Part shown: positions 9,902 through 18,609 of the stretch, piece by piece
How the letters are laid out: each line of letters starts with the position of its first letter
Position numbering within the stretch: the stretch's first letter is position 1
From: Tritonibacter scottomollicae
GTDB taxonomy: Bacteria; Pseudomonadota; Alphaproteobacteria; Rhodobacterales; Rhodobacteraceae
Assembly: GCF_003003215.1 (NCBI RefSeq)
Contig: NZ_PVUF01000005.1
Coordinates: forward strand, 1 to 64,000
Direction: 5' to 3'
DNA length: 64,000 bases
Made by a program: the position numbers and the translations under genes
The notes under the pieces: generated by a model
What the model was told of the DNA's origin: nothing
Seen by the model: the letters and a program-made list of their open reading frames with translations, nothing else
Databases searched by the model: none

Positions 9902-10222
9902 TCAGTCTCCGGACGCGGGCGTGGGCGCGGGATCGCCGCTGACATCGGTGAGCTTTTCGATGTAGCAGACCCGCGTCATGCCGGTGGCCAGCACCGCCTT
10001 GGTGTGGTCATACTCAAAATGCCGCGCCAGCGCGTCGGGGCCTGTCCAGCATTCCCACAGGGTAAAGCGCTGCGGATCCTCGATATTCTGGCGCACCTCG
10101 AAGAAGATGCAGCCGGGCTCATCGCGCGTGGTTTCAGCCAAGCCCGCCAGCATGGTTGCTGCGGCTTGCGGATCGGTTCCCGGGGTCAGCTCAAGACCGG
10201 CGCTTACATAATAACGGCTCAT
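9902..10222 (-). CDS. Antibiotic biosynthesis monooxygenase-family (YgiN-like) protein
   Basis: A 106-residue ABM/dimeric alpha-beta barrel protein. The pattern DEPGCIFFEVRQNIEDPQRF followed by LWECWTGPDALARHFE is characteristic of putative quinol monooxygenases such as YgiN. Members oxidise quinols or similar small aromatics without cofactors; the substrate here is unknown. It is divergent from a LysR-type regulator that starts 106 bases away, an arrangement that usually means the regulator controls this gene and its downstream DUF2798 partner. Confidence 0.85.
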   Translation of the reverse strand: MSRYYVSAGLELTPGTDPQAAATMLAGLAETTRDEPGCIFFEVRQNIEDPQRFTLWECWTGPDALARHFEYDHTKAVLATGMTRVCYIEKLTDVSGDPAPTPASGD

Positions 10223-10273
10223 ATCGTCACTCCTTTTGGGTTTGAAGTCTCTTCAGAGTGAGGTTTGGCATTG

Positions 10274-10286
10274 TTCAAAAGTGAAA
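10274..10286. promoter_or_regulatory. Candidate LysR-type operator in divergent intergenic region
   Basis: The sequence TTCAAAAGTGAA is an inverted repeat (TTCA/TGAA arms, four-base spacer) and fits the T-N11-A LysR box when the following A is included. It lies between the divergent monooxygenase-like gene and the LysR gene. It is partly embedded in a longer ATTG...CAAT dyad (10270-10299 region). Binding is inferred. Confidence 0.4.
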
Positions 10287-10328
10287 TATATTGTCAATTG
10301 AAGAAGTCTAAATTCCGGATTTGAAATC

Positions 10329-11243
10329 ATGCTCGATGATGTCGCCTTGTTTGTTCATATCGTTCAGGCCAATGGCCTGGCGGCGGCTGGGGTGCGTCTG
10401 AACATTCCGGCGGCGACGGTGACCCGTCGCCTGCGTCGGCTGGAGGACGCGCTTGGTGTGCAGCTCATCCATCGGTCGGCGCGCAGTTTTGCGCTGACCC
10501 CTCAGGGCAGCGTTTACTATCAGGAGCTGGGTGCGCAGATCGCCCAGATTGAGCGCACCCTTCAGGGGCTGGACGATGATCAGCGCAAAATGGCGGGGAG
10601 CCTGACCGTGGCCGCGCCGACCAATATGTCGCTTCATGTGCTTGAGCCGATGTGGGCGGATTTTGTGGCGCGGTATCCTGATATTCAACTGGATCTAAGA
10701 CTGTCCAATTCCCGTGTCGATCTTGTTGAGATCGGTGCGGACCTCGCGTTGCGTGCCGGGCCGCAACCGGATTCGGCGCTGTTTCAAAAGCGCCTCGGCA
10801 CGGCGCGGACCATCATTGCTGCCTCACCTGAATATCTGGCCAAGGCAGGAACGCCGATGGCGCCTCAGGATCTGGCGGACCATCGCATTATCGGTGTGAA
10901 GGTGCTGCCCTCGTGGGAGCTGACCTGTCTGCAGACCGATGCGCGCACGACCTTGCGATTGACGGCAGCAACCGCGGTGGACGACATCGGGCTGGCGGCC
11001 CGGCTGGCCACGCGAGGGCAGGGGATGACGCTGATACCCGTGTCCGAGATTATCGAGGAAATCCGGTCTGGCGCGCTGATGCATGTGCTGCCGGAGTGGC
11101 GCGGACAGAACCGGGCCATCTACGCCGTCTGGCCAACTGGACGGCTGCTGAGCGCACGGGCCCGTTGCTTTCTCGACTTTATGGCGGAGTATATCGCGGC
11201 CGACCCTTGCTTGCAGGGAGAGGTGCCGCTTGCGTTGACGTAA
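10329..11243 (+). CDS. LysR-family transcriptional regulator
   Basis: A 304-residue LTTR. The N-terminal winged helix (residues about 1-60; LAAAGVRLNIPAATVTRRLR is the recognition region) is followed by a co-inducer-binding domain from about 90 to 295. The protein resembles the CrgA/PA0477-type single-gene regulators that control a divergent target. It is transcribed away from the ABM/DUF2798 pair and probably regulates it and itself. The effector is unknown. Confidence 0.9.
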   Translation: MLDDVALFVHIVQANGLAAAGVRLNIPAATVTRRLRRLEDALGVQLIHRSARSFALTPQGSVYYQELGAQIAQIERTLQGLDDDQRKMAGSLTVAAPTNMSLHVLEPMWADFVARYPDIQLDLRLSNSRVDLVEIGADLALRAGPQPDSALFQKRLGTARTIIAASPEYLAKAGTPMAPQDLADHRIIGVKVLPSWELTCLQTDARTTLRLTAATAVDDIGLAARLATRGQGMTLIPVSEIIEEIRSGALMHVLPEWRGQNRAIYAVWPTGRLLSARARCFLDFMAEYIAADPCLQGEVPLALT

Positions 11244-11493
11244 TGAGCAAGCAGGTGCCTCATAGAGCGGACGCACTGCATTTTTGTATCTGTCGGGCAC
11301 AGAACCCGATAGTATGTCGACAGCCTATTACGCTTGGCGCTGATGGTGAGAGGCTTCACCTTGACTGGCGGGAACATCTTGCAACGTGAACACCACTGGT
11401 ATACTGCCGCATACAGCAAGCTTGACGCGGCTCGCCAAGAGTGTTTGCGAACCCGTTTCAAGCTTCTTCTTACATTGAATCGTCGGGACCGTC

Positions 11494-14283
11494 ATGAGCT
11501 TGTACACAGACTACCTAGAAGAGATCGAAACGCGTAAGAGCGAAGGGCTGCACCCCAAGCCCATCGACGATGGCGCGCTGGTCGCAGAGCTGATTTCTCA
11601 GATCAAAGAGGTCGGCAACCCGCACCGCGAAGACTCGCTCAAGTTCTTCATCTACAACACGCTGCCAGGCACCACGAGTGCGGCGGGCGTGAAGGCGGCG
11701 TTCCTGAAGGAGATTATCCTCGGCGAGGCTGAAGTGGCGGAAATCACGCCGGAATTCGCGTTTGAGCTGCTGTCGCACATGAAGGGCGGTCCCTCCGTTG
11801 AGGTTCTTTTGGATCTCGCACTGGGGCAGGATGCCGATGTGGCAGCGCATGCGGCAGAGGTTCTGAAAACCCAGGTCTTCCTCTATGAGGCTGACATGGA
11901 GCGTCTGGAGGCAGCCCATAAGGCTGGCAATCCAGTCGCCAAGGACGTGCTGCAAAGCTACGCAAAGGCCGAGTTCTTCACCAAGCTCCCCGACATCGAC
12001 GACGAGATCAAGGTCGTGACCTACATCGCCGCCGAAGGCGATATTTCGACGGACCTTCTGTCCCCTGGCAATCAGGCGCACTCGCGTTCGGACCGTGAAC
12101 TGCACGGTAAATGCATGATTTCCGAGGCCGCGCAAAAGGAAATCGAGGCGCTGAAGTTGCAGCATCCCGACAAGCGCGTGATGCTGATCGCCGAGAAAGG
12201 CACCATGGGCGTCGGCTCCTCGCGGATGTCGGGCGTGAACAACGTGGCGCTCTGGACTGGCAAGCAGGCCAGCCCCTATGTGCCCTTCGTGAACTACGCC
12301 CCCGTGGTTGCAGGCACCAATGGCATCTCGCCGATTTTCCTCACCACCGTGGGTGTGACCGGCGGCATTGGTCTGGACCTCAAGAACTGGGTCAAGAAGG
12401 TCGACAGCGACGGCAAGGCGATCCTCAACAATGACGGCAACCCGGTGCTTGAGCAGAAATACTCGGTTGAGACCGGCACCGTGCTGAAGATCGACACCAA
12501 GACCAAGATGCTCTTGGACGAAGACGGCAAGGAACTGGTTGATGTCTCCTCCGCGTTCACGCCGCAGAAGGTCGAGTTCATGAAAGCGGGCAGCTCTTAT
12601 GCTGTGGTCTTTGGCAAGAAGCTGCAGACATTTGCGGCCGAAACCCTCGGCATCGAGGTTCCGCTGGTCTTTGCTCCGGCCAAGGAAGTCAGCCATGAGG
12701 GCCAAGGCCTGACTGCGGTTGAGAAGATCTTCAACCGCAACGCGGTGGGCAGCACGCCGGGCAAGACCCTGCATGCGGGCTCTGACGTGCGGGTAAAGGT
12801 CAATATCGTCGGCTCGCAAGACACCACCGGCCTGATGACCTCGCAGGAACTGGAGGCCATGGCGGCCACCGTGATCTCGCCCACCGTCGATGGTGCCTAT
12901 CAGTCCGGCTGTCACACCGCCTCGGTCTGGGACAAGAAGGCACAGGCCAACATTCCGCGCCTGATGAACTTCATGAACACCTTCGGCCTGATCACCGCGC
13001 GTGATCCCAAAGGTGAGTATCACGCGATGACCGACGTGATCCACAAGGTGCTGAACGACATCACCGTGGACGACTGGGCGATCATCATCGGCGGCGACTC
13101 CCATACCCGCATGTCCAAGGGCGTGGCCTTTGGCGCCGACTCCGGCACCGTGGCACTGGCTCTGGCCACCGGCGAGGCGACCATGCCGATCCCTGAAACG
13201 GTCAAGGTGACCTTCACCGGCACCATGCAGGATCACATGGACTTCCGTGATGTCGTGCATGCCACGCAGGCCCAGATGCTGAAGCAATTCGGCGACAACG
13301 TGTTCCAGGGCCGGATCATCGAAGTGCACATCGGCACCTTGCTGGCGGATCAGGCCTTTACCTTCACCGACTGGACCGCGGAGATGAAGGCGAAGGCCTC
13401 CATCTGTATTTCGCAGGACGATACGTTGATTGAATCGCTCGAGATCGCCAAGAGCCGCATTCAGATCATGATCGACAAAGGCATGGAAAACGCCGCCGGC
13501 ACGCTTCAGGGTCTGATCGACAAGGCCGATCAGCGTATCGCGGAGATCAAATCCGGTGAAAAACCGGCGCTGTCGCCCGATGACACCGCGAAGTATTTTG
13601 CCGAGGTTGTGGTTGATCTCGATGTGATCGACGAGCCGATGATCGCCGACCCGGATGTCAACAACGAGGATGTCTCCAAGCGCTACACCCATGACACCAT
13701 CCGTCCGGTGTCTTACTACGGCGCGCAGAAAAAGGTCGATCTCGGCTTTGTCGGCTCCTGCATGGTGCACAAGGGCGATATGAAGATCGTCGCCCAGATG
13801 CTCAAGAACCTTGAGAAAGACCAGGGCAAGGTGGAGTTCAAGGCGCCATTGGTGGTCGCGGCTCCAACCTACAATATCGTCGACGAGCTCAAGGAAGAGG
13901 GCGACTGGGCGATCCTGCAGAAATACTCGGGTTTTGAGTTCGATGATCTGTTCCCCAAGGGTGAGGCGCGGACCGAGTACGAGAACATCCTGTATCTGGA
14001 GCGTCCGGGCTGTAACCTCTGCATGGGCAATCAGGAAAAGGCCGCCAAGGGCGATACCGTTCTGGCGACCTCCACACGCCTGTTCCAGGGCCGTGTGGTT
14101 GAGGATGCGGCCGAGAAGAAGGGCGAGTCCCTGCTGGCCTCGACACCAGTGGTGGTCCTGTCCGCCATTCTTGGCCGGACCCCCAGCATCGAGGAGTATA
14201 AGGCAGCGATCAAAGGGATCGACCTGACCAAATTCGCTCCCCCGCTGGAAAAGCCGGCTGGCGCTCGCTCCGCTCACTTCTGA
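11494..14283 (+). CDS. acnB: Aconitate hydratase B / 2-methylisocitrate dehydratase
   Basis: A 929-residue AcnB-type aconitase, the usual length for this class. The N-terminal HEAT-like domain (about 1-160) is followed by the swivel and catalytic domains. Cluster ligands are the cysteine in YQSGCHTASVWDKK or GFVGSCMVHKG and the pair in ERPGCNLCMGNQEKA. It interconverts citrate and isocitrate through a [4Fe-4S] cluster in the TCA cycle, and AcnB enzymes may also act on 2-methylisocitrate. The start MSLYTDYLEEIE fits the family although the ribosome-binding site (GGGAC) is weak. It is a single-gene unit ending in a hairpin terminator. Confidence 0.97.
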   Translation: MSLYTDYLEEIETRKSEGLHPKPIDDGALVAELISQIKEVGNPHREDSLKFFIYNTLPGTTSAAGVKAAFLKEIILGEAEVAEITPEFAFELLSHMKGGPSVEVLLDLALGQDADVAAHAAEVLKTQVFLYEADMERLEAAHKAGNPVAKDVLQSYAKAEFFTKLPDIDDEIKVVTYIAAEGDISTDLLSPGNQAHSRSDRELHGKCMISEAAQKEIEALKLQHPDKRVMLIAEKGTMGVGSSRMSGVNNVALWTGKQASPYVPFVNYAPVVAGTNGISPIFLTTVGVTGGIGLDLKNWVKKVDSDGKAILNNDGNPVLEQKYSVETGTVLKIDTKTKMLLDEDGKELVDVSSAFTPQKVEFMKAGSSYAVVFGKKLQTFAAETLGIEVPLVFAPAKEVSHEGQGLTAVEKIFNRNAVGSTPGKTLHAGSDVRVKVNIVGSQDTTGLMTSQELEAMAATVISPTVDGAYQSGCHTASVWDKKAQANIPRLMNFMNTFGLITARDPKGEYHAMTDVIHKVLNDITVDDWAIIIGGDSHTRMSKGVAFGADSGTVALALATGEATMPIPETVKVTFTGTMQDHMDFRDVVHATQAQMLKQFGDNVFQGRIIEVHIGTLLADQAFTFTDWTAEMKAKASICISQDDTLIESLEIAKSRIQIMIDKGMENAAGTLQGLIDKADQRIAEIKSGEKPALSPDDTAKYFAEVVVDLDVIDEPMIADPDVNNEDVSKRYTHDTIRPVSYYGAQKKVDLGFVGSCMVHKGDMKIVAQMLKNLEKDQGKVEFKAPLVVAAPTYNIVDELKEEGDWAILQKYSGFEFDDLFPKGEARTEYENILYLERPGCNLCMGNQEKAAKGDTVLATSTRLFQGRVVEDAAEKKGESLLASTPVVVLSAILGRTPSIEEYKAAIKGIDLTKFAPPLEKPAGARSAHF

Positions 14284-14353
14284 TCACCTGACCGAAGGGG
14301 CGGGGCACGCTCTCGTCCCTTTTTCGAGCAGGTTTGAGCTCTAACAAAACCAC

Positions 14354-14388
14354 AAGGCGCGCTCTATCAAGGGCGCGCTTTCTTTATT
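14354..14388 (+). terminator. Rho-independent terminator of acnB
   Basis: A GC-rich hairpin (GCGCGCTC / GGGCGCGC arms, TATCAA loop) is followed by TTTCTTTATTT, about 75 bases after the acnB stop codon. Confidence 0.75.
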
Positions 14389-14578
14389 TGCGGATCACCT
14401 GACCGGACGTGGAATTTTTGCACGCGACAATGCCCCGTAAAGACACCGATATTCTGCCGTTAAATGGCTGGAAACCATATGATTCACGAAGTCTAAAGGC
14501 CTTGTCGACTAATTTTTCATCAGAAGTTTGGCGTGCCGCTCATTTTGTTTCGGGCGGATTGGTAACGAGGATCCGAGA

Positions 14579-16996
14579 ATGTTTCGTTTGAGTAATCTCA
14601 AGCTTGGCTTGAAACTGCCTATTATGATCGCACTGCCCGTAGTGATAATTGTTCTTGCGTCGGGGGCATTGCAGCTGTCGCAGATGTCGCAGGCAGTCGA
14701 TGAAGAACACAAGGCGACATACGAGGGCTTTGTGCAGGGACGTAAGCGCGCGCTGGAATGGTGGCTGAACGAGGTGCAGGGCGAAGTGGTGGCGCTGCGG
14801 TCCAGCTTCGCAATTCAGACAGCGGTGACCGAATTTTCGCAGGCCTGGAAGGCGGTCGATGGCGATCCGCAAGCACAGCTGCGCCAATCCTACATCGTCG
14901 ACAATCCGCACCCGGTGGGAGAGAAGGACGTCCTGGAAAATGCCGGGGACGGGTCCGGATGGTCCGCAGTCCACCAGCGCCATCACGGCGGGCTGCGGGC
15001 GTTCCTGCAATCTCGTGGATATTACGATCTGTTCCTCTTCGATATGGACGGGAATCTGATCTATTCGGTGTTCAAGGAAGACGATTTTGGTCTGAACTTT
15101 GAGACTGGGAAATACAAGGACTCCGGTCTCGGAGAGGTGTTCCGGGAGGGGCGCTCACTGGCCGAGGGGGCATTCTACATGACGTCTCTTGCGCCTTATG
15201 CACCAAGTGCCGGCGCGCAGGCCATGTTCATGTCGACGCCGATCTTTGTTGACGGGCAGCAGGCTGGCGTTCTGGCTGTGCAGTTTCCGCTCGACGGGAT
15301 CATGCGCATCCTGTCTCAGTCCGAACAGATGGGCCAGACCGGTTTCATTTATCTGGTCGATCAGAACGGCATGTCGTTAACGGAGTCGCCGCATGAAGGC
15401 GGGTTTTCTGCCTATGATGTACTGCCGGAGCGTGAACAGATCCGCGCGGCTCTCGCGGGGGAGCATCAGTATTTTGATCCGGCGATCGGGGTTGGCGGGC
15501 ATGACGTGATTTCTGTCGCTGATAGCGTGACCATACCAAACGGAGAACGGTGGGGACTGGTCTATGAAATTGACCGTTCAGAGGCGATGGCGGTTGTCAA
15601 TAAGGCGACGACCAACGCGTTGATCGAACTGGCGGTTACCAGTCTTCTGGTGGTGCTGGCGTCCTGGCTCGCAGTGCGCGGCGTTGTCAAACGTCTGGAG
15701 CGGCTCGCCGGTCACGTGGAAGAGCTGGCAGATGAAAACTACAACGAGGAAATCACCGGACGGAGCATCGGCGATGAGGTTGGATTTATCTCCAAGACCC
15801 TGTCCAATCTTCAGGTTCGGCTGCAGGAAGGTGCTGCCGCTAAGGAGCGCGAAAAGGAGATTCAGGAAGGCAATGCAATGGTGGTGCGTACGCTTAGCAA
15901 CGCCTTGATGAACCTTGCAAAAGGCGACTTCCGCAACAAGGTGCTGAAGTTCTTCCCGGTTGAGCACAAGAAGCTTCGCTACAGCATCAACGATGCGATG
16001 ACGGAGCTGAGCACGGTGATTGAATCTGTGCGTGAAACGGCGGAGAGCATTGCTCAAGGCGCGATAGAAGTCAGCTCTTCTGCCGATGATCTGTCGTCGC
16101 GCACTGAAAGCCAGGCCGCAACGCTGGAGCAAACGGCTGCGGCTCTGGAGCAGGTCACCTCGAGTGTGAAATCGGCCAATGACAACGTTCTCAATGTTGA
16201 GCATACGGTCACGCAAGCGCGTGGAATGGCCGAGGAGAGCGGAACCATTGTGAAAGAGACGATCGACGCGATGAACGGGATTGAGGAGTCGTCTCAGAAG
16301 ATCAGCAACATCATCAGCGTTATCGATGACATTTCTTTCCAGACCAACCTCTTGGCGTTGAATGCCGGTGTCGAGGCCGCCCGTGCGGGAGAGGCTGGAC
16401 GTGGCTTTGCCGTGGTGGCATCGGAGGTGCGCGGCCTGGCGCAGCGGTCATCCGAGGCCGCGCTTGAAATCAAGGCGCTGATCGAAACCAGTGGCCATCA
16501 GGTTGGTCGCGGTGTGCAGATGGTTGACAAGACCGGCAACGCGCTGACCCAGATCGTTGATCAAGTGAAGCATATCTCGGTCCTGATCAACGAGATTGCA
16601 CAATCCTCTCAGGAGCAATCCACGGCACTTACCGAAATCAACATTGGCATGTCGCAGCTTGATCAGGTGACACAGAGCAATGCCGCAATGGTCGAGGAAA
16701 ATACCGCTGCCGCCCACATGCTGCGGTCGGATTCGGATCGCCTTGCGCAATTTGTGGGCCGCTTTCAGACCCAGAATCAGCGCGGTGAGGGCGAGGCGTC
16801 GCAAGGCACCGTGGCCGTGGATGCCACAGCGACCGAGATTGCGCCGACAGACCACATCGCTGCACCGGCCAGCCATGCGGAATCGGAGCCGAAAGCCAAC
16901 GATGAGGACACCGGCGGGCAGGCGCAAGTGGCGTCCGACCCCACTTCGGACGTGCAGCCCGCAAAGCGTGCCAACGAGCGATGGGCTGATTTCTAA
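14579..16996 (+). CDS. Methyl-accepting chemotaxis protein with dCache sensor and C-terminal tether
   Basis: An 805-residue chemoreceptor. The ATG at 14579 (MFRLSNLKLGLKLP) is preferred over an upstream in-frame codon because ACGAGG precedes it and a membrane helix starts at once. A periplasmic dCache-like domain occupies about residues 40-340 (LFLFDMDGNLIYSV, GFIYLVDQNGMSL). A second membrane helix, HAMP and the signalling domain with tip [20 protein letters not shown] follow. The acidic tail ends in ERWADF, resembling the NWETF-type pentapeptide that tethers CheR/CheB. The ligand is unknown. Confidence 0.93.
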   Translation: MFRLSNLKLGLKLPIMIALPVVIIVLASGALQLSQMSQAVDEEHKATYEGFVQGRKRALEWWLNEVQGEVVALRSSFAIQTAVTEFSQAWKAVDGDPQAQLRQSYIVDNPHPVGEKDVLENAGDGSGWSAVHQRHHGGLRAFLQSRGYYDLFLFDMDGNLIYSVFKEDDFGLNFETGKYKDSGLGEVFREGRSLAEGAFYMTSLAPYAPSAGAQAMFMSTPIFVDGQQAGVLAVQFPLDGIMRILSQSEQMGQTGFIYLVDQNGMSLTESPHEGGFSAYDVLPEREQIRAALAGEHQYFDPAIGVGGHDVISVADSVTIPNGERWGLVYEIDRSEAMAVVNKATTNALIELAVTSLLVVLASWLAVRGVVKRLERLAGHVEELADENYNEEITGRSIGDEVGFISKTLSNLQVRLQEGAAAKEREKEIQEGNAMVVRTLSNALMNLAKGDFRNKVLKFFPVEHKKLRYSINDAMTELSTVIESVRETAESIAQGAIEVSSSADDLSSRTESQAATLEQTAAALEQVTSSVKSANDNVLNVEHTVTQARGMAEESGTIVKETIDAMNGIEESSQKISNIISVIDDISFQTNLLALNAGVEAARAGEAGRGFAVVASEVRGLAQRSSEAALEIKALIETSGHQVGRGVQMVDKTGNALTQIVDQVKHISVLINEIAQSSQEQSTALTEINIGMSQLDQVTQSNAAMVEENTAAAHMLRSDSDRLAQFVGRFQTQNQRGEGEASQGTVAVDATATEIAPTDHIAAPASHAESEPKANDEDTGGQAQVASDPTSDVQPAKRANERWADF

Positions 16997-17451
16997 GCCC
17001 ATCGCCGGATGATACCGTGCAGTATATCGGTCGGGGTACCGGCCGGCAGTGACTGGCGGGAGAGCATTGGTGGCGGAGCAGGAAGGCCTGTGCTGCTTCG
17101 CGATTTTGATACTGGGTCGAAACCGGGGCATGCCACGCCTTCGCTTCCGATTGCGCGAGCCGACTGTGAAAGTGAGCTTGCCAGATCACCACTTAGGCGG
17201 CTGCATGCAGATTGCCTCAGATGGCCGACACGAATGTGCAAGTCCTCCCTGTGGCAGGTCCGCGAGCGAGGAAGGCTGAGACGGGTCTGCAAGGGGCATA
17301 CGATTTCCGGCGCTAACTTGGCTTGAATTAGACGTGACAGTGCGCAGCGCCCCGGATTTGCTACGACATGCGTTTGGTTTCCGGGAGGTGGACACAGGAG
17401 CGGGCGACGCGGTGCAAGACCACGTCGCCCGTAGCAAGTGCTGAGGAAGGT
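16997..17451. other. Intergenic region without a supported gene
   Basis: Several short open frames occur on both strands but none has a recognisable family, consistent codon use or a convincing ribosome-binding site. The only structure seen is a hairpin at 17401-17431. The region lies between convergent genes. Confidence 0.5.
17401..17431 (-). terminator. Hairpin downstream of the binding-protein gene
   Basis: CGGGCGACG and CGTCGCCCG form a perfect nine-base stem around a 13-base loop, 20 bases past the stop of the minus-strand gene at 17452. There is no T-tract, so it may be a stabilising or Rho-assisted terminator. Confidence 0.5.
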
Positions 17452-18219
17452 TCAGTTGGACGGGATGCCGGAAGCTGCGTTCAGCTCCGTCTTCACGGCC
17501 TCCAGTTCGCCGGAGGCCTCAAGCGCGTCATAGGCGGCCTGAAGCCTAGCGGCGAGGTCTGCGCCGCCGTCCATTTCAGAGGAAATCTGCAGATATCCCA
17601 ATGCCTCGGCAACGGGCAGTTCTGTTGCCGCGAATTGTGCCACTTCGTCTGGCGTAAAGCTCTGGTTCAGGAGATCCCAGCCCACCAACTCGTTGATGAT
17701 AAAGGCGTCGATGCGCCCCTTCTGAAGCTTCTTGAAGTTGGACAGATCATTGGACGCGGTCTGCACCACATAGGTGCCCGCCTCGCCCAGTGCCCAGAAC
17801 TCCTCGGTATAGGGATAGCCCAGCGTGGCGCCGAATGTGGTTCCCGCCAGATCGTTCAGTGTCTGCCATTCGGGCAACGGGTCGTCCTTACGGTAGAAGA
17901 ACACGATGCGACCGGTGGAAACCGGGCCGACCTCGATCAAGCCGCTCTGATCCGCGAGATCGTTCCAATAGCTCGCGCCATGCATCTGGCCGTTGCGGGT
18001 CAGTTCCAGACCTCTGTTCCAGGGCATGTATTCAAACGTGATCTCGACGTCAGCGTCGGCGGCCAGACGGGCCACCAGACCGTTGACCACGCCATCGTTG
18101 GGCAGTGCTGCGCCGGTCATCGGGGCGTATTCGCCCGTTGCGATGCGCACGGGGTCTGCCATCAGCGGCGTGGTCACTGCCGTCAACGCGAGGGCGACGG
18201 CACTCAATGTGTGTTTCAT
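17452..18219 (-). CDS. Orphan periplasmic amino-acid-type solute-binding protein
   Basis: A 255-residue protein starting MKHTLSAVALALTAV with a signal peptide cleaved near PLMA (about residue 20). The rest fits the SBP_bac_3 fold: an ATGEYAPMTG start and two lobes, with GATLGYPYTEEFWAL in the hinge region. The start at 18219 has GGAG ten bases upstream and places the signal peptide at the N-terminus, unlike the longer open frame. No ABC permease or ATPase is adjacent. It may feed a distant transporter or act as a sensor partner. The ligand is unknown. Confidence 0.8.
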   Translation of the reverse strand: MKHTLSAVALALTAVTTPLMADPVRIATGEYAPMTGAALPNDGVVNGLVARLAADADVEITFEYMPWNRGLELTRNGQMHGASYWNDLADQSGLIEVGPVSTGRIVFFYRKDDPLPEWQTLNDLAGTTFGATLGYPYTEEFWALGEAGTYVVQTASNDLSNFKKLQKGRIDAFIINELVGWDLLNQSFTPDEVAQFAATELPVAEALGYLQISSEMDGGADLAARLQAAYDALEASGELEAVKTELNAASGIPSN

Positions 18220-18609
18220 GATCGTTTTGCTCCGAGGTGGATGAGATGCACGAAATTGTCCAACGAGAGTGCTAATCAACAATTGCCGACCTCAGATGGT
18301 TTTGCGTTTTTTACGTCGGATTTGATTCTAGGCGGCGTGTATCGGCGATGCAGGGTTGCGCTGAGCGACTAGCAGTATGTTGAAAAATGCAAAGTTCCGG
18401 GGTTGAAATCTGCCTTCTGAATTCCGTGTCAGGCCGCATGTCAGGCGAAAAACTGCCTTAATTACAGTGCTCTCCAAAAAGTGAACCGAACGGTTCATGC
18501 GGCAGTCTTTTCAAGTCCTGTTCGCGAAATTCTTACATGTTATCTCGGGTCCCAGTCGGGTCCGGGGATGGAGGATGGCCGGCTGACACTTACTTAGGAG
18601 ACTCATATC
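18220..18609. other. Divergent promoter region of binding protein and porin
   Basis: No gene is visible. The region holds the promoters of the minus-strand binding protein and the plus-strand porin, plus an inverted repeat at 18482-18497. Confidence 0.5.
18482..18497. promoter_or_regulatory. Inverted repeat upstream of porin gene
   Basis: TGAACCG-AA-CGGTTCA has perfect seven-base arms around a two-base centre, a form common for TetR-family or other dimeric regulators. It lies 113 bases before the porin start, near where a promoter would be expected. The regulator is not identifiable here. Confidence 0.4.

Noticed and set aside
11515-14277. Very long open frame (920 codons) antisense to acnB
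   Set aside because: It is a shadow of the GC-rich codon pattern of acnB. The translated sequence is His/Arg/Gly-rich with no family resemblance.
17009-17437. Short open frames on both strands between the chemoreceptor and the binding protein
   Set aside because: No ribosome-binding sites or conserved features, and the frames overlap on opposite strands.
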